Shown in pieces: positions 30,946 through 39,094 of a stretch of DNA of 39,466 nt. The stretch is from DATGLW01 sp035293965 (GTDB lineage: Bacteria > Actinomycetota > Acidimicrobiia > Acidimicrobiales > RAAP-2). Position 1 is the stretch's first letter. The number at the start of each line of letters is the position of its first letter. The DNA lies in the NCBI GenBank assembly GCA_035293965.1, contig DATGLW010000014.1:1-39466 (forward strand), in the 5' to 3' direction. The notes below the pieces were generated by a model. It was not told the DNA's origin. It ran no database searches and saw only the letters and a program-made list of their open reading frames with translations. A program made the translations under genes and the position numbers.

Positions 30946-32214
30946 TCAGGCGTCCTTGGCGAGCCGCAGGCCGCTGAAGGCCCACCGGGCATGGGCGGGG
31001 AAGAAATTGCGGTACGTGGCGCGGACGTGGCCGGCGGGGGTGGCGCAGCTGCCGCCCCGCAGCACGTACTGGTTGACCATGAACTTCCCGTTGTACTCGC
31101 CGACCGCTCCCGGCGCCGGCCGGAACCCCGGGTAGGGGCCGTAGGGGCTCGCCGTCCATTCCCACACGTCACCGAAGAGGCCGGTCGCCGAGTCGCCGGT
31201 CGGCAGCGGGTGGAGCACCCGCAGGTCGAGCCAGTTCCCCGAGGCCGGCGACGATCCCCTGGCGGCCACCTCCCACTCGGCCTCGGTCGGGAGCCGGCAC
31301 CCGGCCCAGCGGGCGAACGCGTCGGCCTCGAAGTAGCTGATGTGGCACACCGGCTCGGCCGGGTCGACAGGCCGCGGGCCGCCCAGGGTGAAGACGAACC
31401 AGCTGGACGCCGGCGCGCTCGTCGTCTCCTGGAACCAGTACAGGGGGCACGTCCATGCCCCCTGCGCGACGGCGGCCCATCCGTCCGACAGCCACAGCTC
31501 GGGTCGCGAGTAGCCGCCGTCCTCCATGAACCCGAGCCATTCGCCGCACGTGACGGGCCGGTCGGCAAGGGCAAAGGGAGTGAGGTGCTCGAGGTGGCAC
31601 GGCAGCTCGTTGTCGAAGGCGAAGCCCGTTCCCGGCCGATGGCCGATCTCGGCCAGCCCTCCCTCGTGCTCGAGCCACCCGAGCTTCCGGGCCTCCGACG
31701 GGTGTGCGCCGGCCCCCGGCCGGTAGGCGGGCAGGAGGGGGTTGCGCGAGAGCGCGTGCTTGATGTCCATGAGCAAGAGCTCCTGGTGCTGCTGCTCGTG
31801 ATGGAGGCCCAGCTCCACCAGGTCCGCGGTCGCCTCGTCGAGCTCGCCCTCCAGCAGTTCGCCCATGGCGCTGTCCACATGGTGCCGGTACGCCGCCACC
31901 TCGGCCACCCCCGGGCGAGACAGGATCCCGCGCTCGGGACGGGGGTACCGGGGGCCGACCGCCTCGTAGTACGAGTTGAAGATGTATGCGAACGCGGGAT
32001 CGTACGGCGAGTAGCGGGGCTGGCCCTGGAGCAGGAAGGTCTCGAAGAACCACGACGTGTGGCCCCGGTGCCACTTGGTGGGGCTCGCGTCGGGCATGGA
32101 CTGCACGGTCTGGTCCTCGGGGGAGAGGGGTGCCGCGAGCTCCTCGGTCGCGGCCCGCACCTCTCGGTAGCGGGCGGCGAGCACGCGGCGGCGCGCCGTG
32201 CCGGCATCAGCCAT
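30946..32214 (-). CDS. egtB: Ergothioneine sulfoxide synthase EgtB, substrate-pocket variant
   Basis: This 422-residue non-heme iron enzyme joins a thiol donor to hercynine. The N-terminal DinB-like domain carries the three His iron ligands: His52 (WHRGHTSWFFETF) and His139/His143 (LHHEQQHQELL). The C-terminal FGE-sulfatase domain shows CHISYFEADAFARWAGCRLP, TEAEWEVAARG, FGDVWEWTASPYGPYPGF and VLRGGSCATP. From memory, mycobacterial EgtB binds gamma-glutamylcysteine through Asp416 and Arg420 in a RNWDYPIRRQ segment; here it reads RNFFPAHARW, so both are changed (Phe405, Ala409). That suggests cysteine or another thiol as donor. ATG 32214 has AAGGGAGG upstream. Confidence 0.95.
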   Translation of the reverse strand: MADAGTARRRVLAARYREVRAATEELAAPLSPEDQTVQSMPDASPTKWHRGHTSWFFETFLLQGQPRYSPYDPAFAYIFNSYYEAVGPRYPRPERGILSRPGVAEVAAYRHHVDSAMGELLEGELDEATADLVELGLHHEQQHQELLLMDIKHALSRNPLLPAYRPGAGAHPSEARKLGWLEHEGGLAEIGHRPGTGFAFDNELPCHLEHLTPFALADRPVTCGEWLGFMEDGGYSRPELWLSDGWAAVAQGAWTCPLYWFQETTSAPASSWFVFTLGGPRPVDPAEPVCHISYFEADAFARWAGCRLPTEAEWEVAARGSSPASGNWLDLRVLHPLPTGDSATGLFGDVWEWTASPYGPYPGFRPAPGAVGEYNGKFMVNQYVLRGGSCATPAGHVRATYRNFFPAHARWAFSGLRLAKDA

Positions 32215-32329
32215 CGCGGGCCTCCCTTCGATCGCCCGGCACCGGGGTCCGCCCCCGGGTCACGACCCGAACCTAGCCAACGGACGGGCCTGTGCCATCG
32301 TCGCCGCCGCTCGCCCGTGCCTCCCGGGC

Positions 32330-32854
32330 TCAGCTGCAACCGGCGCAGCGCCCGAGGACGGCGAAGTGGTGCGGGTCGATGGTGAAGCCGAACTTCGCGA
32401 GCACGGTGCGGGCGAGGCCCTGGAAGAGGCGGTCGGGAGCCTCGATCATCGTCCCGCACTCCTCGCACACGAGGTGCCCGTGGGCAGCCGGCGCCAGGTG
32501 GTACGTGGCGGGGCCGTGGCCGAGGTGCGCGTGCACGACCACGCCGAGACGCTCCAGCTCCTCGAGGTTGCGATAGATGGTCGACCGGTGGACGTCAGGC
32601 GCCTGCGCCTGCACCTCGAGGGCCAGCTCCTCGGCCGTGCGATGGTCTTTTGCTCCGAACAGGGCACGAAGCAGGAGCCGCCTTGTCGGCGTCGCGCGTC
32701 CACCGTGCCGGCGGACCAGCGCGAGCACGCGGTCGACGTCGTCGGCCGCGGCGGCCCCTTCGGCGTGCGCCTCGGCACCCTCGGCGGGGGACGGGCGTGT
32801 GCCGGGACCGCCGTCGAGGGCGCGGACCCCTCCGGATCCCGACCTCGTGGCCAC
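32330..32854 (-). CDS. Fur-family metal-dependent repressor
   Basis: The 174-residue regulator has a 40-residue Gly/Ala-rich leader, a winged helix (RATPTRRLLLRALFGAKDHR, HRSTIYRNLEELERLG) and a dimerisation domain. His residues lie in THLAPAAHGHLV, and a structural zinc site is formed by two CxxC motifs (VCEECGT and GRCAGCS). It is a Fur/Zur/PerR-type protein; the metal cannot be decided from sequence. GTG 32854 is the most probable start, although the leader is longer than in most relatives and an internal GTG or ATG start is possible. It lies 115 bases upstream of egtB on the same strand. Divergent msrA starts at 32998. Confidence 0.9.
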   Translation of the reverse strand: MATRSGSGGVRALDGGPGTRPSPAEGAEAHAEGAAAADDVDRVLALVRRHGGRATPTRRLLLRALFGAKDHRTAEELALEVQAQAPDVHRSTIYRNLEELERLGVVVHAHLGHGPATYHLAPAAHGHLVCEECGTMIEAPDRLFQGLARTVLAKFGFTIDPHHFAVLGRCAGCS

Positions 32855-32997
32855 GCGCCAACGATAGACGACCGGGCATCGACCCGCCGCTGGCCCCCGG
32901 CGGCTGGACCACGTGCCGGCCGGCCCGGCCGATCCGAGGCGACCGGGCCCCGGGGCCTCTACGGTGGAGGAGCCACCATCAGGCCCGAGGAGGCGCC

Positions 32998-33715
<718 letters not shown>

Positions 33716-33723
<8 letters not shown>

Positions 33724-34009
33724 GGACCACGAGCTGAGCCAGGGGGGGGCGCGCCCGCCGCGCAGCCGCTCGCGCGACGCCCGCCTGGTGGCGACGGGCG
33801 TGGTCGCCGTCCTGCTGACCTGGTTCGCCCTTGCGAACCTCCAGCAGGTGACCATCCATTTCTGGCTGGTCACCGCGCGCTCCCCGTTGATCGTCGTCGT
33901 CGCCATCGCGGGAGTCCTCGGCGCCGCGGCCGCCCGTCTCGCCGGCCGCCGGCGCCGCCGCGGCCGCGGTCCCGGCCGTCGGGTGGACGCGTTGGGGGGA
34001 CCGCCGTGA
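33716..34009 (+). CDS. LapA-domain (DUF1049-like) small membrane protein
   Basis: The 97-residue protein starts with GTG inside the end of msrA, behind GGAAGGGGAAGGGGAGC. It has two hydrophobic helices (LVATGVVAVLLTWFALANLQ and RSPLIVVVAIAGVLGAAAAR) separated by QVTIHFWLVTA, the layout of LapA/YciS domain proteins. An Arg-rich cytoplasmic tail follows. The role in envelope assembly known from proteobacterial LapA (LPS regulation) need not apply in an actinomycete. Translational coupling to msrA is likely. Confidence 0.75.
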
Positions 34010-34041
34010 TCGCGTCGCGGCGGTGCCGGCGCCGGGCGCAC

Positions 34042-34069
34042 GGGACACTCCCCATCCGGCTCGTACAAT
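34042..34069 (+). promoter_or_regulatory. Promoter candidate for the DUF3040 gene
   Basis: A clear -10 box TACAAT at 34064-34069 (in CTCGTACAATGG) has a weak -35 candidate GGGACA at 34042-34047, 16 bases upstream. The predicted leader to GTG 34214 is about 135 bases. An in-frame start for a short ORF at 34006 (GTGATCGCG) precedes this box and is not considered a gene. Confidence 0.55.
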
Positions 34070-34213
34070 GGACCCGTCGGCTCGGGGCGGGCGTGTCGGA
34101 GGCGCTCCCGTTGTCGGGTGAGACGAGGTGCGCGAACATGACAGCCGGATCGCCGGGGCGAAGGGGGTCACAGGGCGTGCCAGCACGGCAGGGCGGGCAG
34201 AAGGAGGATGTGG

Positions 34214-34603
34214 GTGCCGCTCTCCGAGCATGAACAGCGGATCCTCGCTCAGCTCGAGGAATCGCTGGTCCGCCAGGACCCGCAATTCGCCGAGCGCGTC
34301 CGGTCCGAGACGATCTACCGTCATGCCGGCAGGGCCTGCAAGTGGGCGGCTGCCGGCTTCGTGGCCGGCGTCGCCGTCCTGGTCGCCTTCTACTCGCGTT
34401 CGGTCCTGGTCGGCTTCCTCGGGGTGGCGGTGATGTTCGCCTCCGCGGTGGTCTTCGAGCGGAACCTGCGACGCCTGGGCAAGGCAGGCTGGCACGACCT
34501 CACCCACCCCAAGGGGGGGGACAGCCCGGTCAACCCGGTCGAGCACGCCGTGCACGACGCCCGCGAGTGGCTCCGAAGCCGGTTCCGACGCCGCGATCGC
34601 TGA
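34214..34603 (+). CDS. DUF3040 family membrane protein
   Basis: The protein (129 residues from GTG 34214) starts MPLSEHEQRILAQLEESLVR, the canonical DUF3040 opening. Two membrane helices follow (AAAGFVAGVAVLVAFY and VLVGFLGVAVMFASAVVFER), then an Arg-rich tail. GTG 34214 is preferred over ATG 34208 because the ribosome binding site AAGGAGG (34201-34207) abuts the ATG but lies 6 bases from the GTG, and because relatives begin with MPLSEHE. The function is unknown; the gene is found next to division-cluster genes in many actinomycetes. Confidence 0.9.
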   Translation: MPLSEHEQRILAQLEESLVRQDPQFAERVRSETIYRHAGRACKWAAAGFVAGVAVLVAFYSRSVLVGFLGVAVMFASAVVFERNLRRLGKAGWHDLTHPKGGDSPVNPVEHAVHDAREWLRSRFRRRDR

Positions 34604-35883
34604 CCGCGCCCGGCCCTGGGCCCCTGAGCCTGGCCGTGGACATCGGCGGCACGAAGCTGGCGGCCGGCCTCGTCGACCGCTCCGGGGCGCTGACATGTGC
34701 CGAGCGTGTCCCAACCCCCGCCTCCGGGTCTGCCGAGCAGGTGTGGTCGGCCCTGTCGGCACTCGTGGACCGGGTGCGGCGGGCGGCCGCTCCGGGGTCC
34801 GTCGTGGTCTGCGGGGTGGGGTGCGGGGGCCCGATGGACCGGGGCGGCCGCGAGGTGTCGCCCCTCAACATCGCGGGGTGGCGCCGGTTCCCCCTGCGGG
34901 ACCGCCTGGCCGAGCTGACCGGGCTCCCGACGTTCGTCGACAACGACGCCAAGGCCCTCGCCTTGGCCGAGGGCTGGATCGGTGCGGCCCGCGGTTGGCG
35001 CGACTACCTCGCCGTGGTCGTGTCCACCGGGGTCGGCGGCGGACTCGTGCTCGACGGCAGGCTCCTCGACGGCCGGCTCGGCAACGCGGGGCACGTCGGC
35101 CACGTCGTCGTCGAGCCGGAAGGACGCCGATGCACCTGCGGCGGCCGCGGGTGCCTCGAGGCCGAGGCGTCGGGCACGGCGATCGAGGAGGTGACGGGGC
35201 GCCCGGCGGCAGAGGCGGGCCCGGCCGAGGTGCAGCGATCGGGCATGCTGCTCGGACGTGCCGCTGCGTCCGTGGCCAACCTGCTCGACCTCTCGCTGGT
35301 CGTGGTCGGCGGGTCGGTGGCGCTCGGCTTCGGCGAGCCGTTCTTCGTCGCCGCACGCCGCGAGCTGGCGGCACGCGCCGTGCTGGAGTTCTCCGCCGGC
35401 ACGAGGATCGTGCCAGCCGGCCTCGGCGCTCAGGGGCCCCTCATCGGAGCTGGCGCAGTCGGCTGGCGCGGGCACGATGCCCGTCGCACGGGAGCACCGG
35501 CGTCGACGGCCGGCCTCCCCTTCACCGCAACGGGCACCCCGCACCATGACCGCACCATGACAGCGGATCGGCCGCCGCCAGCACCGGTCGCAACGGCGCC
35601 GCCAGACGACTTCGACGCGCGGTACTGGCGGCGCGCTGCCGCTGGCGTCGTCCGGGCCATCGCCCTGCGGCCGGGCCTGTGGCTCACCGCGGTCACGGTC
35701 ACCGGGCGCCTGGCCAGGCGCGGTTGGTGGTACCGCTGGCCCCTCCTGCCCGTACCCGATGCCTCGTACTGGCGCTTCAGGATGATGACCGCGTACGGCG
35801 GGCCTGGCACGGAGCTCCCGTGCCCAAAGGACGTGGTCGCGTACCTCGAGTGGTGTCGCGGGCTGCGGAGGGGACGCGGGTAG
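34567..35883 (+). CDS. ROK-family kinase (glucokinase-like) fused in frame to a small conserved domain
   Basis: The 438-residue frame holds a complete ROK kinase: phosphate motif LAVDIGGTKLAAG (about residue 25), catalytic Asp in TFVDNDAKALAL, VVVSTGVGGGLVLDGRLLDG, the ROK zinc motif CTCGGRGCLEAEASGTAIEE, and LVVVGGSVALGFG. From about 35484 the frame passes through a low-complexity linker and into a 108-residue module (MTADRPPPAPVATAPPDD onward) that includes RPGLWLTAVTVTGRLARRGW and SYWRFRMMTAYG. That module is encoded as a separate small protein in related genomes as far as I recall; here it could start at ATG 35557, but that ATG has no ribosome binding site. GTG 34567 overlaps the DUF3040 gene; a later start near the DIGGTK motif is possible. 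Confidence 0.78.
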   Translation: MAPKPVPTPRSLTAPGPGPLSLAVDIGGTKLAAGLVDRSGALTCAERVPTPASGSAEQVWSALSALVDRVRRAAAPGSVVVCGVGCGGPMDRGGREVSPLNIAGWRRFPLRDRLAELTGLPTFVDNDAKALALAEGWIGAARGWRDYLAVVVSTGVGGGLVLDGRLLDGRLGNAGHVGHVVVEPEGRRCTCGGRGCLEAEASGTAIEEVTGRPAAEAGPAEVQRSGMLLGRAAASVANLLDLSLVVVGGSVALGFGEPFFVAARRELAARAVLEFSAGTRIVPAGLGAQGPLIGAGAVGWRGHDARRTGAPASTAGLPFTATGTPHHDRTMTADRPPPAPVATAPPDDFDARYWRRAAAGVVRAIALRPGLWLTAVTVTGRLARRGWWYRWPLLPVPDASYWRFRMMTAYGGPGTELPCPKDVVAYLEWCRGLRRGRG

Positions 35884-35894
35884 CCTCTGGCGAC

Positions 35895-36401
35895 ATGGAG
35901 CGGGTCCTCCTGCTCAACGCGACCTTCGAGCCCCTGGCACTCGTGTCCGACCGCCGAGCCGTGGTGCTCGTCCTCGCGGGCCGGGCGGAAGCGGTGGCAT
36001 TTCGCCCGTCGTCGGCGGTGTTCCACTCGGCCAAGCTGGCCGTCGAGGTCCCCTCCATCGTGCGGCTCTTCCACTTGGTGCGGATCCCGCGGTGGGCCCG
36101 CACCCCGCCGTTGACGCGCCGTGCCGTCCTGCGGCGCGACGGGGGCCGGTGCGCCTACTGCGCCGAGCCGGCCGACACCGTCGACCACGTGGTTCCCCGC
36201 AGCCGCGGCGGCCGGCACGAGTGGTCGAACGTCGTCGCCGCGTGCAAGCGCGACAACCTGGTCAAGGGTGACCGGCTCCTTTCCGAGCTCGGATGGACGT
36301 TGCACTTCAGGCCCACGGTCCCCGACGGCCATCTGTGGCGGCTCCGGCACCTGACCGAGGTGGACCCGCTCTGGGAGCCGTACCTGGCCGCCGTGTCGTG
36401 A
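35895..36401 (+). CDS. HNH endonuclease domain protein
   Basis: The 168-residue protein begins MERVLLLNATFEPLALVSDR and has a helical region, then an HNH nuclease fold: CAYCAEPADTVDHVVPRSRG (zinc CxxC, DH catalytic), ending with EWSNVVAACKRDN, where the Asn and His/Asn complete the HNH pattern. Relatives are widespread single-gene HNH proteins in actinomycetes with no known substrate; they are not tied to a defence island here. The start ATG 35895 lies 11 bases after the ROK-fusion stop with no evident ribosome binding site, which implies coupling. Its stop overlaps the next gene by 4 bases. Confidence 0.85.
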   Translation: MERVLLLNATFEPLALVSDRRAVVLVLAGRAEAVAFRPSSAVFHSAKLAVEVPSIVRLFHLVRIPRWARTPPLTRRAVLRRDGGRCAYCAEPADTVDHVVPRSRGGRHEWSNVVAACKRDNLVKGDRLLSELGWTLHFRPTVPDGHLWRLRHLTEVDPLWEPYLAAVS

Positions 36402-37138
36402 CGGCCAGCGGCTCTCGGGCGGCGGCAGGCGGGCCGGCGCGGGGCCGGGACGGCGCCGAGGGAATGCACCGCTGGCTCGACGTGGAACGCTTCCGGTGCT
36501 CGGGCGTCCGTGTGGTCGAGCTCCGGCGCGTCGAGCGGCCCGCCGTGGTCCTCGGCAGCACCCAGCGGGCTGGCACGCTCGACGCGGCGGCGTGCGCCGC
36601 CGCCGGAGTGGACGTGGTCCGCCGGCGGAGCGGCGGCGGGGCGGTGCTCGTCAGGCCTGCCGACCCGCTCTGGTGCGACGTGTGGCTGCCCCGCCACGAC
36701 CCCCTCTGGGACGACGACGTCACGTCGGCCCCCCACTGGGTCGGCGAGTGGTGGTCGTCGGCACTGCGAGCCCTGGGCGTGGACGACGCGTCGGTGCACC
36801 GGGGCGGGATGATGGCGGGCCCGCTGTCCGACGTGGTGTGCTTCGCCGGCATCGGGCCCGGCGAGGTGACCGTCGCGGGCCGCAAGCTGGTCGGCGTGGC
36901 CCAGTGGCGCTGCCGTCAGGGGGGCCTGTTCCACTGCGCGGCCTACCGGCGCTGGGAGCCCTCGAGCCTGCTGCGCCTGCTGGCAGGTCCTCTCGACGCG
37001 GCAGCGCGCGAGCCCGTCTACGAAGCCGCCGTCGGGCTGGAGCAGCTGCTCGGGCACGACGAGGCACCGGCCCGGATCGTCGACGCCCTCGTCGACGCGC
37101 TCCCGCCGGGCGCCACCTGGGAGCTGGTCCGGGACTGA
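36398..37138 (+). CDS. Lipoate-protein ligase A family (BPL/LplA/LipB catalytic domain) protein
   Basis: The 247-residue protein starts at GTG 36398 (overlapping the HNH stop) with a 20-residue flexible head, then MHRWLDVERFRCSGVRVVEL. The lipoyl/biotin-ligase fold markers are LGSTQRAGTLD, VVRRRSGGGAVLVRPADPLW (the RR.GGG.V signature) and VAGRKLVGVAQWRCRQG (Lys of the GxKxxGxAQ motif). Such proteins attach lipoate or octanoate to acceptor proteins or salvage lipoate; some actinomycete members are of unknown specificity. The sequence GGMMAGPLSDVVCFAGIGPG is a family-specific insertion. Confidence 0.82.
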   Translation: MTASGSRAAAGGPARGRDGAEGMHRWLDVERFRCSGVRVVELRRVERPAVVLGSTQRAGTLDAAACAAAGVDVVRRRSGGGAVLVRPADPLWCDVWLPRHDPLWDDDVTSAPHWVGEWWSSALRALGVDDASVHRGGMMAGPLSDVVCFAGIGPGEVTVAGRKLVGVAQWRCRQGGLFHCAAYRRWEPSSLLRLLAGPLDAAAREPVYEAAVGLEQLLGHDEAPARIVDALVDALPPGATWELVRD

Positions 37139-37494
37139 CCTGCGCGCGGGGGATCGCGCCCCGCGGCGCCCGGGCCCGCCGGCCCTCTTCTCGCCCCGCC
37201 TTCTCGCCCCGCTCCAGCCCCGGCTGGGTTGCCCGCCCGCGCCGTGGGCACGGCAGCCGCACGCCCTGGCCCTCCTGCCGTCGCCGTCTCTTCCGTCTCC
37301 TCCGGCGCGGTCCTCCGGCGCGGCCCTCCGGCGCGGCCCTCCGGCACGGTCCTCCGGCACGGTCCTCCGGCACGGCCCTCGCCCGTGCCCGGTTGCGAGC
37401 GGCTCGGCGAGGCACGTCGTGCTCGTGGCGCCCTGGTCGGGTCGCCCCGACTGGGGACGCGCCCGTGCACGGGGCGTGAACGGGCCCCGAGGTG
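37139..37494. other. Non-coding gap before mraZ, with one repeat array
   Basis: No ORF with coding character and a start signal is seen in these 356 bases. The stretch is extremely GC-rich, contains repeated CTTCTCGCCCC words near 37187-37210, and a 13-bp tandem array at 37299-37376. It separates the lipoate-ligase gene from the division cluster. Confidence 0.7.
37299..37376. repeat. 13-bp tandem array, six copies, upstream of mraZ
   Basis: Units CCTCCGGCGCGGT, CCTCCGGCGCGGC (twice), CCTCCGGCACGGT (twice) and CCTCCGGCACGGC follow without spacers. A 13-bp period excludes a coding repeat. The internal pattern (three GCG units then three ACG units) suggests stepwise duplication. Confidence 0.97.
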
Positions 37495-37523
37495 TTGACG
37501 GGTGGGGGGGTGGGGCGTAAAGT
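37495..37523 (+). promoter_or_regulatory. mraZ promoter (TTGACG-17-TAAAGT)
   Basis: -35 TTGACG at 37495-37500 and -10 TAAAGT at 37518-37523 are separated by exactly 17 bases. A start near 37530 would give a leader of about 30 bases before the mraZ GTG at 37560. It is the best sigma-70-type promoter in the window. Confidence 0.8.
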
Positions 37524-37555
37524 GGCGCGAAGTGGATCGAAAGGGCGGGAGAGGG
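37519..37555 (+). promoter_or_regulatory. MraZ operator: four boxes at 10-bp spacing
   Basis: AAAGTGG (37519), GAAGTGG (37529), GAAAGGG (37539) and GAGAGGG (37549) repeat every 10 bases with spacers CGC, ATC and CGG. This matches the AAAGTG(G/T)-N3 repeats bound by MraZ in mycoplasmas and the direct-repeat logic of E. coli MraZ sites. The boxes cover the -10, the predicted start and the ribosome binding site, so binding by MraZ would block both initiation and possibly translation. Confidence 0.75.
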
Positions 37556-37559
37556 CGGA

Positions 37560-37979
37560 GTGCCAGGGTTCGTCGGCCGGTACGAGCATTCGCTCGACTC
37601 CAAGGGGCGGGTCATCCTGCCGGCGAAATTCCGCACCGATTTCGAGCGGGGCGGCTACCTGTCGCAGAACAGCGAGGGTTGCCTGGCGCTGTGGACCCCG
37701 GGCGAGTTCGAACGGCAGATGCAGGCGATGCAGCAGCGGGCTGCCGACAGCCGGACCAATCGCAATCTCGCCCGGCTGTGGGCCGCCACCTCGCACGAGG
37801 TGGAGATCGACCGGCAGGGGCGGATGCCGATCCCGGCTCACCTTCGGGACTTCGCCCGGTTGGAGGGCGACGTGCTCGTGCACGGCGCCATCGACCGGGT
37901 GGAGCTGTGGAACCCCACCGTGTGGGACGAGCGTGTCAGGCCGGACGAGCGGTGGCTGCTCGCCGGCGAGGAGGTGTGA
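37560..37979 (+). CDS. mraZ: Transcriptional regulator MraZ
   Basis: The 139-residue protein represses its own division operon. It has two AbrB-like swapped-hairpin modules: VGRYEHSLDSKGRVILPAKF in the first and EIDRQGRMPIPAHLRDFARL in the second, each with the DxxGR...P motif used for DNA contact. The start is GTG 37560, read MPGFVGRYEHS, with the ribosome binding site GAGGGCGG falling inside the fourth MraZ box. It is the first gene of the dcw cluster, with rsmH 161 bases downstream. Confidence 0.97.
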   Translation: MPGFVGRYEHSLDSKGRVILPAKFRTDFERGGYLSQNSEGCLALWTPGEFERQMQAMQQRAADSRTNRNLARLWAATSHEVEIDRQGRMPIPAHLRDFARLEGDVLVHGAIDRVELWNPTVWDERVRPDERWLLAGEEV

Positions 37980-38140
37980 GGGCAGGAAGACACGACACGA
38001 CTGTCTCCGGGTCGCCTCGGGTGCCCCGGACCATGTGCAGCCCCTCGACCGGCGCGGTGGAAGACTCCTCCTCCGCCCTCTTCCCCAATGGCTGCCCCGG
38101 GGCGTTCCCCAGGAGCACCAGGCCGGTCGAGGGGCTGCCG

Positions 38141-39094
38141 ATGGCCCAGGAATTCGCCCACGAGCCGGTGCTCGCCGCCGAGGTGGTGTCGCTGTTCGCG
38201 CCCGTTCCCGATGGCGTGCTGGTGGACGCCACGGTGGGCGGCGGCGGGCACGCGGCCGCCCTCCTCGACGCCTACCCACGGCTGTCGCTGCTCGGGCTCG
38301 ACCGCGACTCGACCGCCCTGCGCGCCGCAGCGGCCTCCCTGTCGCGTTTCGGCGACCGGGTGGCCTTGCGCCGTGCCCGCTTCTCGGAGCTGGAGAGGGC
38401 CGCGGGCGACGCGCTCGAGGGGCGTCCGGTGGCGGGTGTCCTCTTCGACCTCGGCGTGAGCTCCCCCCAGCTCGACCGACCCGAGCGGGGGTTCTCCTAC
38501 CGCCTGGCGGGCCCGCTCGACATGCGCATGGACCAGCTCGCGCCTGGCCCCCGAGCGGCGGACCTGGTCAACGGCTCGAGCGAGGGCGAGCTGGTGGCGC
38601 TCTTCGCTGCCAGCGGCGAGGCGCGCCACGCCCGCCGGATTGCCCGGGCACTGATCGCGGCGCGTCCCATCGAGACGACGACCGAGCTCGCAGCGGTCGT
38701 GGCGGGAGCCGTGCCGGCGGCCGGGCGGCGGCGAGGCCACCCGGCCCGCCGGGTCTTCCAGGCGCTGCGCATCGCGGTCAACGACGAGCTGGCCGAGCTC
38801 GGCCGTGCCCTTCCGGCGGCCGTGGCGGCGCTGGCCCCCGGCGGGCGGTGCGTCGTCATCGCCTACCACTCGGGCGAGGACCGCCTCGTCAAGCAGGTGT
38901 TCGCCGAGGCTGCCCGGGGCGGCTGCACGTGCCCGCCGGGGCTGCCCTGCGTGTGTGGTGCCCGGCCCCTCCACCGGCTCGTGTTCCGAGGGAGCCGCAA
39001 GCCCAGCGCGGCCGAGGTGGCGAGGAACCACCGAGCCGAGAGCGCTCGCCTCCGTGCCCTCGAACGGCTGGCCGGCCCCGTGGAGGAGCCGTGA
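38141..39094 (+). CDS. rsmH: 16S rRNA (cytosine-1402-N4)-methyltransferase RsmH
   Basis: The 317-residue methyltransferase starts MAQEFAHEPVLAAEVVSLFA and carries the SAM motif VDATVGGGGHAAALLD, LLGLDRDSTALR, the VLFDLGVSSPQLDRPERGFS signature, RMDQ, and RVFQALRIAVNDEL with IAYHSGEDRLVKQVF. A Cys cluster CTCPPGLPCVCG, common in actinomycete members, may bind zinc. It methylates C1402 in the ribosomal P site. ATG 38141 is preceded by GAGGGGCTGCCG; the open frame runs upstream to 37502 but lacks family similarity there. Its stop overlaps ftsL by 4 bases. Confidence 0.97.
   Translation: MAQEFAHEPVLAAEVVSLFAPVPDGVLVDATVGGGGHAAALLDAYPRLSLLGLDRDSTALRAAAASLSRFGDRVALRRARFSELERAAGDALEGRPVAGVLFDLGVSSPQLDRPERGFSYRLAGPLDMRMDQLAPGPRAADLVNGSSEGELVALFAASGEARHARRIARALIAARPIETTTELAAVVAGAVPAAGRRRGHPARRVFQALRIAVNDELAELGRALPAAVAALAPGGRCVVIAYHSGEDRLVKQVFAEAARGGCTCPPGLPCVCGARPLHRLVFRGSRKPSAAEVARNHRAESARLRALERLAGPVEEP

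Noticed and set aside
34006..34233. Short ORF upstream of DUF3040
   Set aside because: It has no ribosome binding site, reads RRCRRRAHGT-type compositional sequence and overlaps the promoter candidate with TACAAT.
35895..36401. HNH protein as part of a defence or restriction system
   Set aside because: No methyltransferase, helicase or other defence gene is near; the neighbours are metabolic and division genes.
37299..37376. CRISPR-like array
   Set aside because: Units are 13 bp and contiguous with no spacers and no cas genes nearby; it is a simple tandem repeat. The same reasoning applies to the other arrays.
37502..38140. N-terminal extension of RsmH into the mraZ region
   Set aside because: The open frame is out of phase with mraZ coding and lacks similarity; the family starts at MAQEFAHEPV with a ribosome site at 38141.
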